Source of the DNA: Deltaproteobacteria bacterium
GTDB lineage: Bacteria; Desulfobacterota; Syntrophia; Syntrophales; UBA2185
Reading direction: 5' to 3'
Assembly: GCA_026388495.1 (NCBI GenBank)
Contig: JAPLJQ010000581.1
Span: 1-6,557, forward strand
Length of the DNA: 6,557 bases
The notes beneath the pieces were generated by a model, which had not been told where the DNA came from, ran no database searches, and saw nothing but the letters and a program-made list of their open reading frames with translations. The position numbers and the translations under genes are program-made. This document shows positions 1 through 5,304 of this stretch, one piece after another (position 1 is the first letter of the stretch; each line of letters starts with the position of its first letter).

Positions 1-919
1 CCACATCAGCCACAGCCATAATGCGGGCCTCCATAAGAATGTCATCCCCCTTCAGATTTCTTGGATAGCCTGAACCATCCATCCGTTCATGGTGCTGGTA
101 AACAATCTCCGCCAGGGGCCAGGGGGATTCCACATCCTTCAGAATTTCATATCCACTCCGGGAGTGTTCTTTAATCAGGGAAAACTCGATCTCTGACAGT
201 TTTGTCGGCTTGGACAATATCTCCGCTGGGACGGATAATTTCCCGATATCATGAATGGAACCCGCCATGCGGATGCCATCGATTCCATCCTGGTTAAATC
301 CCATCTCCGTGGCAATAGCACGGGCAAGGTCAGCAGATCGGATCTGGTGACCGGCGGTATAGGGATCTCTCGTCTCCACAGCCGATACCATGACCTGAAT
401 GGTGATTCCGATGGCTTTGTGCAGGCGCTCCAGGGTTTCACGCAGCGACTCCTCCGCCCGCTTACGCTCGGTGATGTCTGTCATGACCGTCAGCAAATAA
501 TTTTCATTGTTAAAACTCATCATGACAGCATTGAATAATCCATCTCTCAACGCTCCGCCTTTTGTCCTGACTTCCATTTCGAGGTTTTCAATACGGCCTC
601 TTTTGTTTAGTTCATTGGAAAAAGACGCTCTTTGTTCTTCCGTAATAAATCCGATTTCCCTCGATGTATGTCCGACGACTTCATCCCGCTTACGTCCCAT
701 CAGTCTAAGAAACGCATCACTGACGTCAACAAATCTACCTTCTTTCAATGTAGTGATGCCCACGGGAATCGAATTTTGCAGGAATGCTTTTGTGAACTTC
801 TCGTGATCTACTCTTGTTTGCTTGATTTCCTCTTCGAAACCTTTCAATTCAGCTATACGTTGACGCAGTTCTTTGAGTTCTTCGATGAGTTGTTTCTTGG
901 TATTTTTTTCATCGGCCAT
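1..919 (-). CDS. PAS domain plus HD-GYP domain protein, probable cyclic-di-GMP phosphodiesterase (C-terminus cut by window)
   Basis: The reading frame stays open from ATG at 919 to the window edge, giving 306 residues of an incomplete protein. Residues 5-40 are charged and probably coiled coil. Residues about 43-150 form a PAS domain ending in the usual DITERKRAEE linker. The HD-GYP domain starts near 165. It shows AGH around H191, the metal-binding HDIGK at 223-227, H252, HHERMDGSGYP at 276-286 and a late Asp in VADV (D305). All metal-ligand positions I expect are present, so an active enzyme hydrolysing cyclic di-GMP is likely (family knowledge). No receiver domain or membrane segment is visible, so the PAS domain is the probable sensor of a cytoplasmic enzyme. 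The start is fixed by an in-frame stop at 929-931 and by GAGGG six bases before ATG. About the last 60 residues of the domain are missing. Ligand and target are unknown. Confidence 0.93.
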   Translation of the reverse strand, partial: MADEKNTKKQLIEELKELRQRIAELKGFEEEIKQTRVDHEKFTKAFLQNSIPVGITTLKEGRFVDVSDAFLRLMGRKRDEVVGHTSREIGFITEEQRASFSNELNKRGRIENLEMEVRTKGGALRDGLFNAVMMSFNNENYLLTVMTDITERKRAEESLRETLERLHKAIGITIQVMVSAVETRDPYTAGHQIRSADLARAIATEMGFNQDGIDGIRMAGSIHDIGKLSVPAEILSKPTKLSEIEFSLIKEHSRSGYEILKDVESPWPLAEIVYQHHERMDGSGYPRNLKGDDILMEARIMAVADV

Positions 920-954
920 GGTAAGCCCTCAATAAATAAATGAATCGCGTTCGT

Positions 955-989
955 AAAAGAAAAACCCTATCTCTTCTGAGAAACGGGGT
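955..989 (-). terminator. Intrinsic-terminator-like hairpin upstream of the HD-GYP gene
   Basis: Read on the minus strand, an imperfect stem (outer ACCC with GGGT, inner TCTC with GAGA, loop AGAA, with internal mismatches) is followed directly by TTTTTCTTTT. It could end transcription of the 44-residue ORF at 1094-1228. It lies only about 36 bases before the HD-GYP start codon, leaving almost no room for a separate promoter, so an attenuator or a leaky terminator is an alternative. The stem is not perfect, which limits confidence. Confidence 0.45.
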
Positions 990-1093
990 CTTTGATCATT
1001 GCAATCATCAATCATCTCGCCTGGTTAATGGTGATGTTACAGACAGGATTGTTTGGAACTGACCGTACAATCGCACCTGTTGTCGTGTTTTTA

Positions 1094-1228
1094 TCACTTT
1101 GACTTATTTGATTTTTTTTCTTTGTTCATCGTGTCCAATATAAGTTTCAATATCTTGGCAATATCATCCAAAGAATTTTTTACTCCCTTTAATTCTGCTG
1201 CGATTTGAGAGGCATATGGCCGATCCAT
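1094..1228 (-). CDS. Small protein of 44 residues, function unknown
   Basis: ATG at 1228 and TGA at 1094-1096 enclose 44 codons. The start is preceded by AAAGGAG seven bases upstream, one of the best ribosome binding sites in the window, which is the main reason for calling it. The peptide begins MDRPYASQIAAELKGVKNSL, continues through a heptad-like helical stretch (DDIAKILKLILDTMNK) and ends in a lysine- and serine-rich tail. There is no signal peptide, and the hydrophobic residues look amphipathic rather than membrane-spanning. An interaction helix or small adaptor is conceivable, but I do not recognise the family. It lies between a MITE-like element upstream and the PAS-HD-GYP gene 174 bases downstream, with a terminator-like hairpin in between. 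It could be a chance ORF, though codon use and the ribosome site argue for a real gene. Confidence 0.6.
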   Translation of the reverse strand: MDRPYASQIAAELKGVKNSLDDIAKILKLILDTMNKEKKSNKSK

Positions 1229-1267
1229 TTCCAGACTCCTTTATAAATATATTATTTTACGAAACCA

Positions 1268-1277
1268 TCATGTTTGA
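1268..1277. repeat. Left copy of 10-bp direct repeat (probable target duplication)
   Basis: TCATGTTTGA here is identical to 1434-1443 and lies exactly outside the inverted-repeat element at 1278-1433. This is the pattern expected of a target-site duplication made at insertion. Confidence 0.6.
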
Positions 1278-1433
1278 CGCCTTCGTAAAAAGTCGTCATT
1301 CCCGCCCCCGACAAGTACTTTCGAGGGCAGGCTCCGGCGGGAATCCAGACCATACGTAAGCGTGTAAAAATACTGGATTCCCGTTTTCACGGGAATTACA
1401 AATTGAGGTAAAATTCGACTTTTTACGGGTTCG
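1278..1433. mobile_element. 156-bp MITE-like non-autonomous inverted-repeat element
   Basis: The ends carry a perfect 12-bp inverted repeat, CGTAAAAAGTCG at 1284-1295 and CGACTTTTTACG at 1416-1427. With the outer six bases counted, 14 of 18 positions match. Inside are further nested palindromes: ATTCCCGC (1298-1305) with GCGGGAAT (1337-1344), GGGAATCCAG (1339-1348) with CTGGATTCCC (1373-1382), and ATTCCCG (1377-1383) with CGGGAAT (1390-1396). Single-stranded copies would fold into multiple stems. There is no coding capacity, so a transposase elsewhere would have to move it. Identical 10-bp direct repeats flank it. Elements with attcccg/cgggaat stems are, from memory, common in deltaproteobacterial genomes; I cannot name the family. 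Confidence 0.75.
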
Positions 1434-1443
1434 TCATGTTTGA
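1434..1443. repeat. Right copy of 10-bp direct repeat, containing the stop codon of the 76-residue gene
   Basis: TCATGTTTGA matches 1268-1277 exactly. On the minus strand it reads T-CAA-ACA-TGA, so it supplies the last two codons and the stop of the gene at 1434-1664. The duplication therefore left that gene intact. Confidence 0.6.
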
Positions 1444-1664
1444 TCATCGGGGCAGATCCACAGGATTTGACTTTTACTGACGAAAACAACCTTTCCGCTT
1501 CCGCCGCCCGGGGTCGTAGCTTCAAACATGACAATAAAAGGATCTTCACCCGTATTAAGAAGATCGGAGAGCCTGTCATGATGTTTGATGTTGATCTTAC
1601 CCTTGATGTGAGATCCATCCGTCATGCGGATGTTTACCTTATTTATTTTCATCTCCGCGAACAT
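1434..1664 (-). CDS. Conserved-looking small protein of 76 residues, possibly DUF6812-like
   Basis: ATG at 1664 is preceded by GGAGG seven bases upstream, a strong ribosome binding site. A second ATG four codons in has poorer spacing, so the first start is preferred. The protein reads as a compact beta-rich domain: NIRMTDGSHIKGKINI (11-26), then RLSDLLNTGEDPFIVMFEA (31-49), a glycine-rich turn TPGGGSGK (51-58), and a last strand FVSKSQILWICPDD (61-74). The pattern of a strand pair, RLSDLLN, then strands ending in an aromatic Ile-Leu-Trp resembles small bacterial proteins grouped as DUF6812 in my memory; this is not certain. No catalytic residues or signal peptide are visible. It lies 126 bases after the ATPase-GNAT gene on the same strand and may share its transcript. 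The C-terminus coincides with the insertion boundary of the neighbouring MITE-like element, but the domain looks complete. Confidence 0.8.
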   Translation of the reverse strand: MFAEMKINKVNIRMTDGSHIKGKINIKHHDRLSDLLNTGEDPFIVMFEATTPGGGSGKVVFVSKSQILWICPDDQT

Positions 1665-1681
1665 TATCGCGCCTCCATCGA

Positions 1682-1713
1682 GTGAATTTTTACGACTTTG
1701 TAAAAGTATTCAC
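1682..1713. repeat. Inverted repeat between the ATPase-GNAT gene and the 76-residue gene
   Basis: GTGAATTTTTAC (1682-1693) pairs with GTAAAAGTATTCAC (1700-1713) apart from a two-base bulge, around the loop GACTTT. It begins 18 bases upstream of the small gene's start. No T-run follows on the minus strand, so it is not a classical terminator. The core TTTTACGACTTT resembles the end sequence of the element at 1278-1433, so it may be an element relic. It could also be an operator or an RNA-processing stem. Confidence 0.5.
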
Positions 1714-1790
1714 ACCGGCTGTTTGCACTTTCATTAGCACTGTTTCTGAAAGAAAGCTACTATGAATGTTAAATCATACAGTTAACGTTT

Positions 1791-3278
1791 TCAGTCAACC
1801 GCCTTTACCTGTCTCGCCTCCAGGACATACTTCAGCAATTCCCTGCCGAAATCTGAAACCATAACGACCAGGGAGGGATCAATCGGCACATTGTTGAGGT
1901 ACTGTAATCGCAGGATGTCGCCGTCCTGCATTTCCGGAATCAATCCCACAAAGGAAAATCCCAGAATCTCCAGCGCCGAGCAACTGAATGGCGCAGATGG
2001 ATGGGAAAGCGGCAGATCAATGTAGATACAATCAATCCGGGCCAGGCATAGTTCCTGAAGACGGACACGGACGATATCCTGCAGATCGTGCCCGAATCCG
2101 GATATACGCATGAAGGCGAACCCCCACTCCGCATTCACCTTTACGTCCACCAGGGCGGGTTCTCCGCTGTCCGGAAGGGCAGGGCATGCCCCATCTGCCA
2201 TCCGGCGCGCGAGTTTGGCATGTTCATAGATACGCTGGATCATGTGCCGGTGCTGGAGGGGAGCGTAAATCACCCGTTCAGGTTCGGCATTCGCGCGGTG
2301 ATAGAAAATCACCGCCGTCTGACGCTGTTTTTGTCGCCCCGCAAGCTTTTTGAAGGAGACCATGTGGGGCACATAGCCGAGGAGAATGCCGGTTTCCCGG
2401 GCGCCGACAGACAGATTGGCCTTCTGCGAATAGGGATGGATGGTGACGGTTTCTGTAAAGAGGCCGTAAAGTCCCCGCTTCCGGGCGTGTTCGACGGAAA
2501 GCGCCTTGATCTGTTCGAAAAGACCGCGGCCCCGGCAGCGGGGATCCACCACACCCTGTCCCATTTCTGCAATCCGGGAGTCCGGTCTTTCCCGAACCAG
2601 CGCCTGATGGGCCACGATTTCACCATCCGGCGTTACAGCCACAAGCGATTCCTGCAGACCGCCAAGGAGCAGTTCCCTGAGCTTTTCCGGGAAATAGGCA
2701 AAACTTCCGTAAGTATAGCCGTAGCCCCTGAAGATGCAACGCGCCAGGGGCACCCCTTCATCGGGTTCCATCTGTCGAAAGGTGATGGGCACATCGGCGG
2801 GAAGCGCTTCCCCTTCCGACAGAACTTGCCGGGTCTCTTCGTCAGTTGCAGTAGGCGATGCGCCATAGGAAATATCCTTGATCATTTCGAGTCGCTTGCC
2901 GCCTTTTCCGAGATTGATGTAGCGGATCTCATCGGTGAAAGCTTTCATGAGCGAGATACCGAATCCCGCCTTTTCCCCCTGATGAACCTTCTTCCAGTCG
3001 AAGGGCAATCCCTTATCTTCCACGGCGATAACAAACTGCCCCGGTCTCCGTTCCAAAAACACGTCCAAAAACGCATTTTCACGCCCTTCAAAGGCATGCT
3101 GCATAACGTTGAGACAGGCCTCTTCCGTAATGACCTCAAGCTGACCCGCCTCTTGAGAGGTCAGCCCCTCCGAAAGGGCGACCTCATGAACGAATCTGGT
3201 CACGGCTCGTATCATGTTTCGGCGGGTTCTGATGGTAAGCTTTCCCCTTAGGCCTTCATCTTTCTCCGTTTCCGTCAT
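1791..3278 (-). CDS. Anti-sigma-type HATPase domain fused to a GNAT acetyltransferase domain
   Basis: The protein has 495 residues. Residues 13-135 form a GHKL ATPase of the RsbW/SpoIIAB anti-sigma type. The N-box reads EEACLNVMQHAF (52-63), the G1 box EDKGLPFDW (87-95) and the G2 box GFGISLMKAF (105-114). Residues about 165-310 look like a GNAT fold, with the acetyl-CoA-binding turn VVDPRCRGRG at 243-252 and a late GYVPHMVSF. Residues 320-495 are less familiar; IYIDLPLSHP (418-427) and ALEILGFSFVGLIPEMQDGD (435-454) suggest a second, degenerate GNAT-like half. Family knowledge suggests ATP-dependent binding or phosphorylation of a STAS or sigma partner, with acetyl transfer to an unknown target. 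No STAS, PP2C or sigma gene lies beside it here. ATG at 3278 follows GGAAAGG with eight bases between. The protein is cytoplasmic, with no signal or membrane segment. The domains are clear, the role is not. Confidence 0.92.
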   Translation of the reverse strand: MTETEKDEGLRGKLTIRTRRNMIRAVTRFVHEVALSEGLTSQEAGQLEVITEEACLNVMQHAFEGRENAFLDVFLERRPGQFVIAVEDKGLPFDWKKVHQGEKAGFGISLMKAFTDEIRYINLGKGGKRLEMIKDISYGASPTATDEETRQVLSEGEALPADVPITFRQMEPDEGVPLARCIFRGYGYTYGSFAYFPEKLRELLLGGLQESLVAVTPDGEIVAHQALVRERPDSRIAEMGQGVVDPRCRGRGLFEQIKALSVEHARKRGLYGLFTETVTIHPYSQKANLSVGARETGILLGYVPHMVSFKKLAGRQKQRQTAVIFYHRANAEPERVIYAPLQHRHMIQRIYEHAKLARRMADGACPALPDSGEPALVDVKVNAEWGFAFMRISGFGHDLQDIVRVRLQELCLARIDCIYIDLPLSHPSAPFSCSALEILGFSFVGLIPEMQDGDILRLQYLNNVPIDPSLVVMVSDFGRELLKYVLEARQVKAVD

Positions 3279-3341
3279 AGCGTTTGCCTTTCCAATAGCC
3301 TCGTGAAATACTTCCCATGAATGGCTTTCGAATAATCAAAC

Positions 3342-3361
3342 TTATTGATTTCAATCAGTAA
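3342..3361. repeat. Near-perfect palindrome between toxin gene and ATPase-GNAT gene
   Basis: TTATTGATT and AATCAGTAA face each other across a two-base centre, with eight of nine positions pairing. It lies 20 bases after the toxin stop and 63 bases before the ATPase-GNAT start. It could be a regulator site for the downstream gene or a weak transcription end for the toxin operon; no strong T-run follows. I see no convincing -35/-10 pair in the 103-base gap. Confidence 0.4.
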
Positions 3362-3381
3362 TTATTACATTTGTGTTTTGG

Positions 3382-3696
3382 CTACTTTTCCAGGATTTTT
3401 AATCTCATGAGTTTCTTCATTGTTTCGTATACGTCGATTTTGGATCCTTCCTTTCTTATCCCTACCGCAATAATAAAGACGATCACTTCTGTGGCCTTCA
3501 CTTCATAGAGAATCCGATAGCGCCCGGCGGCATGAATACTGCGATACTTTGACAGGTCACCAGATAAAGGTTTTCCCTTTTTGTCGGGTGATTCTTTGAG
3601 AGATTCGATTTTACGGGCAATGATATCCTTCGTTCTGCCATCAAGCGTTTGAAGACAGGCTTTCGCTTCGTGGGACAGCAGAATCTTATAATTCAA
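3382..3696 (-). CDS. RelE/ParE-family toxin of a type II toxin-antitoxin pair
   Basis: The 104-residue protein has the length and pattern of RelE/ParE toxins. An N-terminal strand (NYKILLSHEA) is followed by two helices (about 12-36) and the core KGKPLSGDLSKYRSIHAAGRY (41-60), which runs on into RILYEV. The C-terminal strand and tail VGIRKEGSKIDVYE spans 78-91. Basic and aromatic residues typical of the active surface are present: R52, R59, R61, R81, K82 and Y90. A ribosome-dependent mRNA endonuclease is the family expectation; gyrase poisoning as in ParE cannot be excluded. The start is TTG at 3694-3696. The upstream frame is closed at 3712-3714, no ATG or GTG is available, and AAGGAG lies seven bases before TTG. 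The gene overlaps the antitoxin gene by 11 bases, which suggests translational coupling and low toxin output. Nothing suggests truncation. Confidence 0.9.
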   Translation of the reverse strand: MNYKILLSHEAKACLQTLDGRTKDIIARKIESLKESPDKKGKPLSGDLSKYRSIHAAGRYRILYEVKATEVIVFIIAVGIRKEGSKIDVYETMKKLMRLKILEK

Positions 3697-3958
3697 CGCC
3701 CATCTCCTTCTTTACGGTTTCCCAATCCGTTAACCGCCCCTCACGGATATCATTCAAGCCTCTTTCAAAAGAAGCCATAAGAGCGGGATCGCCCAAAATC
3801 TCAATGGTTTCCGTCATGGACTCATAGAGTTCCCAGGGCATAAGGGCAAAGACCTGTTTGCCGCGAGACGTGATGGATACGGTTTCGTCGGGGCCTATCT
3901 CTTTGTGAAGTTCGTTCAATCGCTTCCGCGCCTCGGATATTTGCATTTGCCTGATCAT
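3686..3958 (-). CDS. Phd/YefM-family antitoxin
   Basis: The 90-residue protein has the Phd/YefM layout. The N-terminal DNA-binding part covers roughly residues 1-45: QISEARKRLNELHKEI, then VSITSRGKQVFALMPWELYE. It is followed by a helical toxin-binding tail containing EILGDPALMASFERGLNDIR and DWETVKKEM. The family neutralises the cognate toxin by wrapping this tail around it, and the complex represses its own promoter. The gene comes first in the operon and overlaps the toxin start, the usual order. ATG at 3958 has GGGAGG about ten bases upstream, slightly far. A second ATG at codon 5 is a possible alternative but would remove part of the first strand. A candidate promoter with an imperfect inverted repeat lies at 3992-4020. 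Confidence 0.9.
   Translation of the reverse strand: MIRQMQISEARKRLNELHKEIGPDETVSITSRGKQVFALMPWELYESMTETIEILGDPALMASFERGLNDIREGRLTDWETVKKEMGVEL
3704..3709 (-). promoter_or_regulatory. Ribosome binding site deciding the toxin TTG start
   Basis: AAGGAG on the minus strand lies inside the last codons of the antitoxin gene, seven bases before TTG at 3696. It is the only good site near the toxin frame and supports an unusual TTG start. Confidence 0.7.
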
Positions 3959-3991
3959 TTGTGGGCCGCCTCCCTTCTTTAAGTATTTTTA

Positions 3992-4020
3992 TTTGTACAT
4001 CAGGAAGCACAATAAAACAA
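3992..4020 (-). promoter_or_regulatory. Candidate promoter and operator of the toxin-antitoxin operon
   Basis: On the minus strand TTGTTT (4015-4020) and TACAAA (3992-3997) are 17 bases apart, a plausible but weak -35/-10 pair. An imperfect inverted repeat, TTGTAC at 3993-3998 with GCACAA at 4007-4012 (five of six paired), covers the -10 and part of the spacer. This is where an autorepressing antitoxin complex would be expected to bind. The call rests on spacing and context only. Confidence 0.35.
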
Positions 4021-4190
4021 GGAAAAATCCGTACTGCTGAGACATCCCTGGCCGCGGTCACGCAGCCACCGCCGGAAGACGGAAACGGATCTCAAAACGA
4101 GCCGTCCGAGGAGCCAAAACCGGGCAAAAATTTAGCATGAAAATGATCGGTGGTGTCGTTAGATCGTTATTTATATCAAACAGTTAAGTT

Positions 4191-4208
4191 AGTTCTGCAT
4201 GCAGAACT
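4191..4208. repeat. Perfect 18-bp palindrome
   Basis: AGTTCTGCATGCAGAACT is a perfect, uninterrupted palindrome with a 9-base half. The absence of a loop favours a dimeric protein-binding site over an RNA hairpin. The nearest gene starts are far away (antitoxin start at 3958, about 230 bases on), so no regulated gene can be assigned. Confidence 0.55.
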
Positions 4209-4353
4209 GCTCTTTGATTTCTCCTTCTATATCGTCTCAGTTGAAGTGAATGCCGCCGGGGCAGCGCCTTGTTATATTTTCCCTTTGTGTTCCTTGAAGC
4301 CCTTCAGTAATTGCTTGAATGAAGTTGGCTTGAATTTATCCAGGGATATCCAC

Positions 4354-4377
4354 TAATTAAAAGAATGTCCGGCGAAT
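4354..4377. repeat. Direct repeat copy 1, just past the lipoprotein gene end
   Basis: TAATTAAAAGAAT, an extra G, TCCGGC, an extra G, then AAT. Without the two extra bases it equals the copy at 5305-5326. The two copies bracket the lipoprotein gene in the same orientation, 951 bases apart. Confidence 0.6.
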
Positions 4378-4385
4378 ACCGCGGA
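4356..4385 (-). terminator. Weak terminator candidate after the lipoprotein gene
   Basis: On the minus strand TCCG (4382-4385) and CGGA (4368-4371) can pair around a GC-rich interior, followed by CATTCTTTTAATT. The stem is short and the T-run broken, but it sits within 25 bases of the stop codon. It overlaps the direct repeat at 4354-4377. Confidence 0.3.
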
Positions 4386-4389
4386 GCGG

Positions 4390-5265
4390 CTACTGCATCT
4401 GTGGATTCTTCGGTATTACGATCGCGAAGGACGGTACCTGCTCGGCGCCGATCGTTGCGGCGATCCTTGCGGAATCACCGCTCACCGTCAGTTGGCTGAT
4501 GCCGACGGGCGTGCGCAGAAGATCCCCGATCATCATTTTGTCCCAGGACGGGCTCTTCGTCACACCAAAACTTTCAATGGAGATAATCTTTGCGAGATCC
4601 ATGGTATAAATGGCAATGCGCTGATCCTTGATGAACTCATCTTTGGACATAAAAACCTTACCGTTGACGCTGAACACGGGGGCGGTAATGGTCGCGTTGT
4701 CGTTGATTTCGTCGTAATAGTTTTTTGTGATCGTCATCAGGATGGCTCCCTGAACCCAATATACCGCTGCCTTCGGGTCTTTCATCTTCAGGATCTTGTA
4801 GGCCTTTTCCAACTCCTTAGCGGGAATGTCTTCGTTGTTGAACATCAGGCACATGGAATCGTCGATGGTAACTTCTATCTTCCTGTTGTCCGCGAGGTTG
4901 CCCATAATGAACGGCGACGTCACGCCACCGCCGAATTTATTATCGATAACGGACCTATAGAGGCGGTTACTCTTATCCGGCAAGAAGACATTGGTCGGGG
5001 CAGTCTGTTTCTTTGTCATACGGGCAACAACGCTGCACGCCTTGGTCGTCTTGTCGCAGGTCATGATGGAGCCGACAAGCTGGGGCATGTTGTAGACGTA
5101 TAAACTCGCATCGCCGGGATAAAACGTGCGATTTGTTACGTTTTCCGGCAGGGGCCGATTTATTACCGAGACATCGAGTTCACCGATGTTCACTCGATGC
5201 GCCGCACAACCGATGCAAAACAACACCAAGACCGTCAAAACCATCACCGCGAAAGCTTTCTTCAT
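4390..5265 (-). CDS. Putative lipoprotein of 291 residues, function unknown
   Basis: The N-terminus MKKAFAVMVLTVLVLFCIGC is a clear type II-like signal peptide: two lysines, a hydrophobic stretch, and a cysteine at 20 followed by AA. Position -3 is Cys instead of the usual Leu/Val/Ile, so the lipobox is slightly atypical. The mature part (21-291) has no membrane segment and would be a periplasmic-side or outer-membrane-anchored globular protein. Visible segments include a Cys pair at 70 and 77, a third Cys near 139, a helical stretch ELEKAYKILKMKDPKAAVYW (151-170), and a beta-rich second half ending in GAEQVPSFAIVIPKNPQMQ. I do not recognise the family and see no enzyme motif. ATG at 5265 follows GGGAGGG with about six bases between. 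The gene stands alone, with 430-456 bases free of genes on both sides and direct repeats flanking it. Confidence 0.88.
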   Translation of the reverse strand: MKKAFAVMVLTVLVLFCIGCAAHRVNIGELDVSVINRPLPENVTNRTFYPGDASLYVYNMPQLVGSIMTCDKTTKACSVVARMTKKQTAPTNVFLPDKSNRLYRSVIDNKFGGGVTSPFIMGNLADNRKIEVTIDDSMCLMFNNEDIPAKELEKAYKILKMKDPKAAVYWVQGAILMTITKNYYDEINDNATITAPVFSVNGKVFMSKDEFIKDQRIAIYTMDLAKIISIESFGVTKSPSWDKMMIGDLLRTPVGISQLTVSGDSARIAATIGAEQVPSFAIVIPKNPQMQ

Positions 5266-5304
5266 GGCATTCCCTCCCTTTTTTATATTGTTAATTTAGG
5301 ACAA

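Larger units (their letters stand above)
4021..4389. other. Gene-free stretch between lipoprotein and toxin-antitoxin operon
   Basis: I see no supported gene here. The one longer plus-strand frame (4150-4356) would start at GTG without a ribosome binding site and looks like no known protein. The stretch does hold an 18-bp perfect palindrome at 4191-4208, a short GCAGCGCCTTGTTATA motif at 4261-4276, and one copy of a direct repeat at 4354-4377. It may be decayed accessory DNA. Confidence 0.6.

Noticed and set aside
1268..1618. Minus-strand frame of 116 codons across the MITE-like element
   Set aside because: Its second half is translated element sequence and the rest is an off-frame shadow of the 76-residue gene, which has the better ribosome binding site.
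1440..1685. Plus-strand frame of 81 codons opposite the 76-residue gene
   Set aside because: It is antisense to the better-supported gene and has no family resemblance.
2088..3251. Plus-strand frame of 387 codons opposite the ATPase-GNAT gene
   Set aside because: It lies fully antisense to a protein with clear GHKL and GNAT motifs, shows no recognisable domain, and is explained by the codon bias of the real gene.
4150..4356. Plus-strand frame of 68 codons in the gene-free stretch
   Set aside because: It would start at GTG without a ribosome binding site, runs through the palindrome and the direct repeat start, and has no protein-like pattern.
4492..5103. Plus-strand frame of 203 codons opposite the lipoprotein gene
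   Set aside because: It is antisense to a gene with a good signal peptide and ribosome binding site. The translation is histidine- and valine-rich with no domain pattern.
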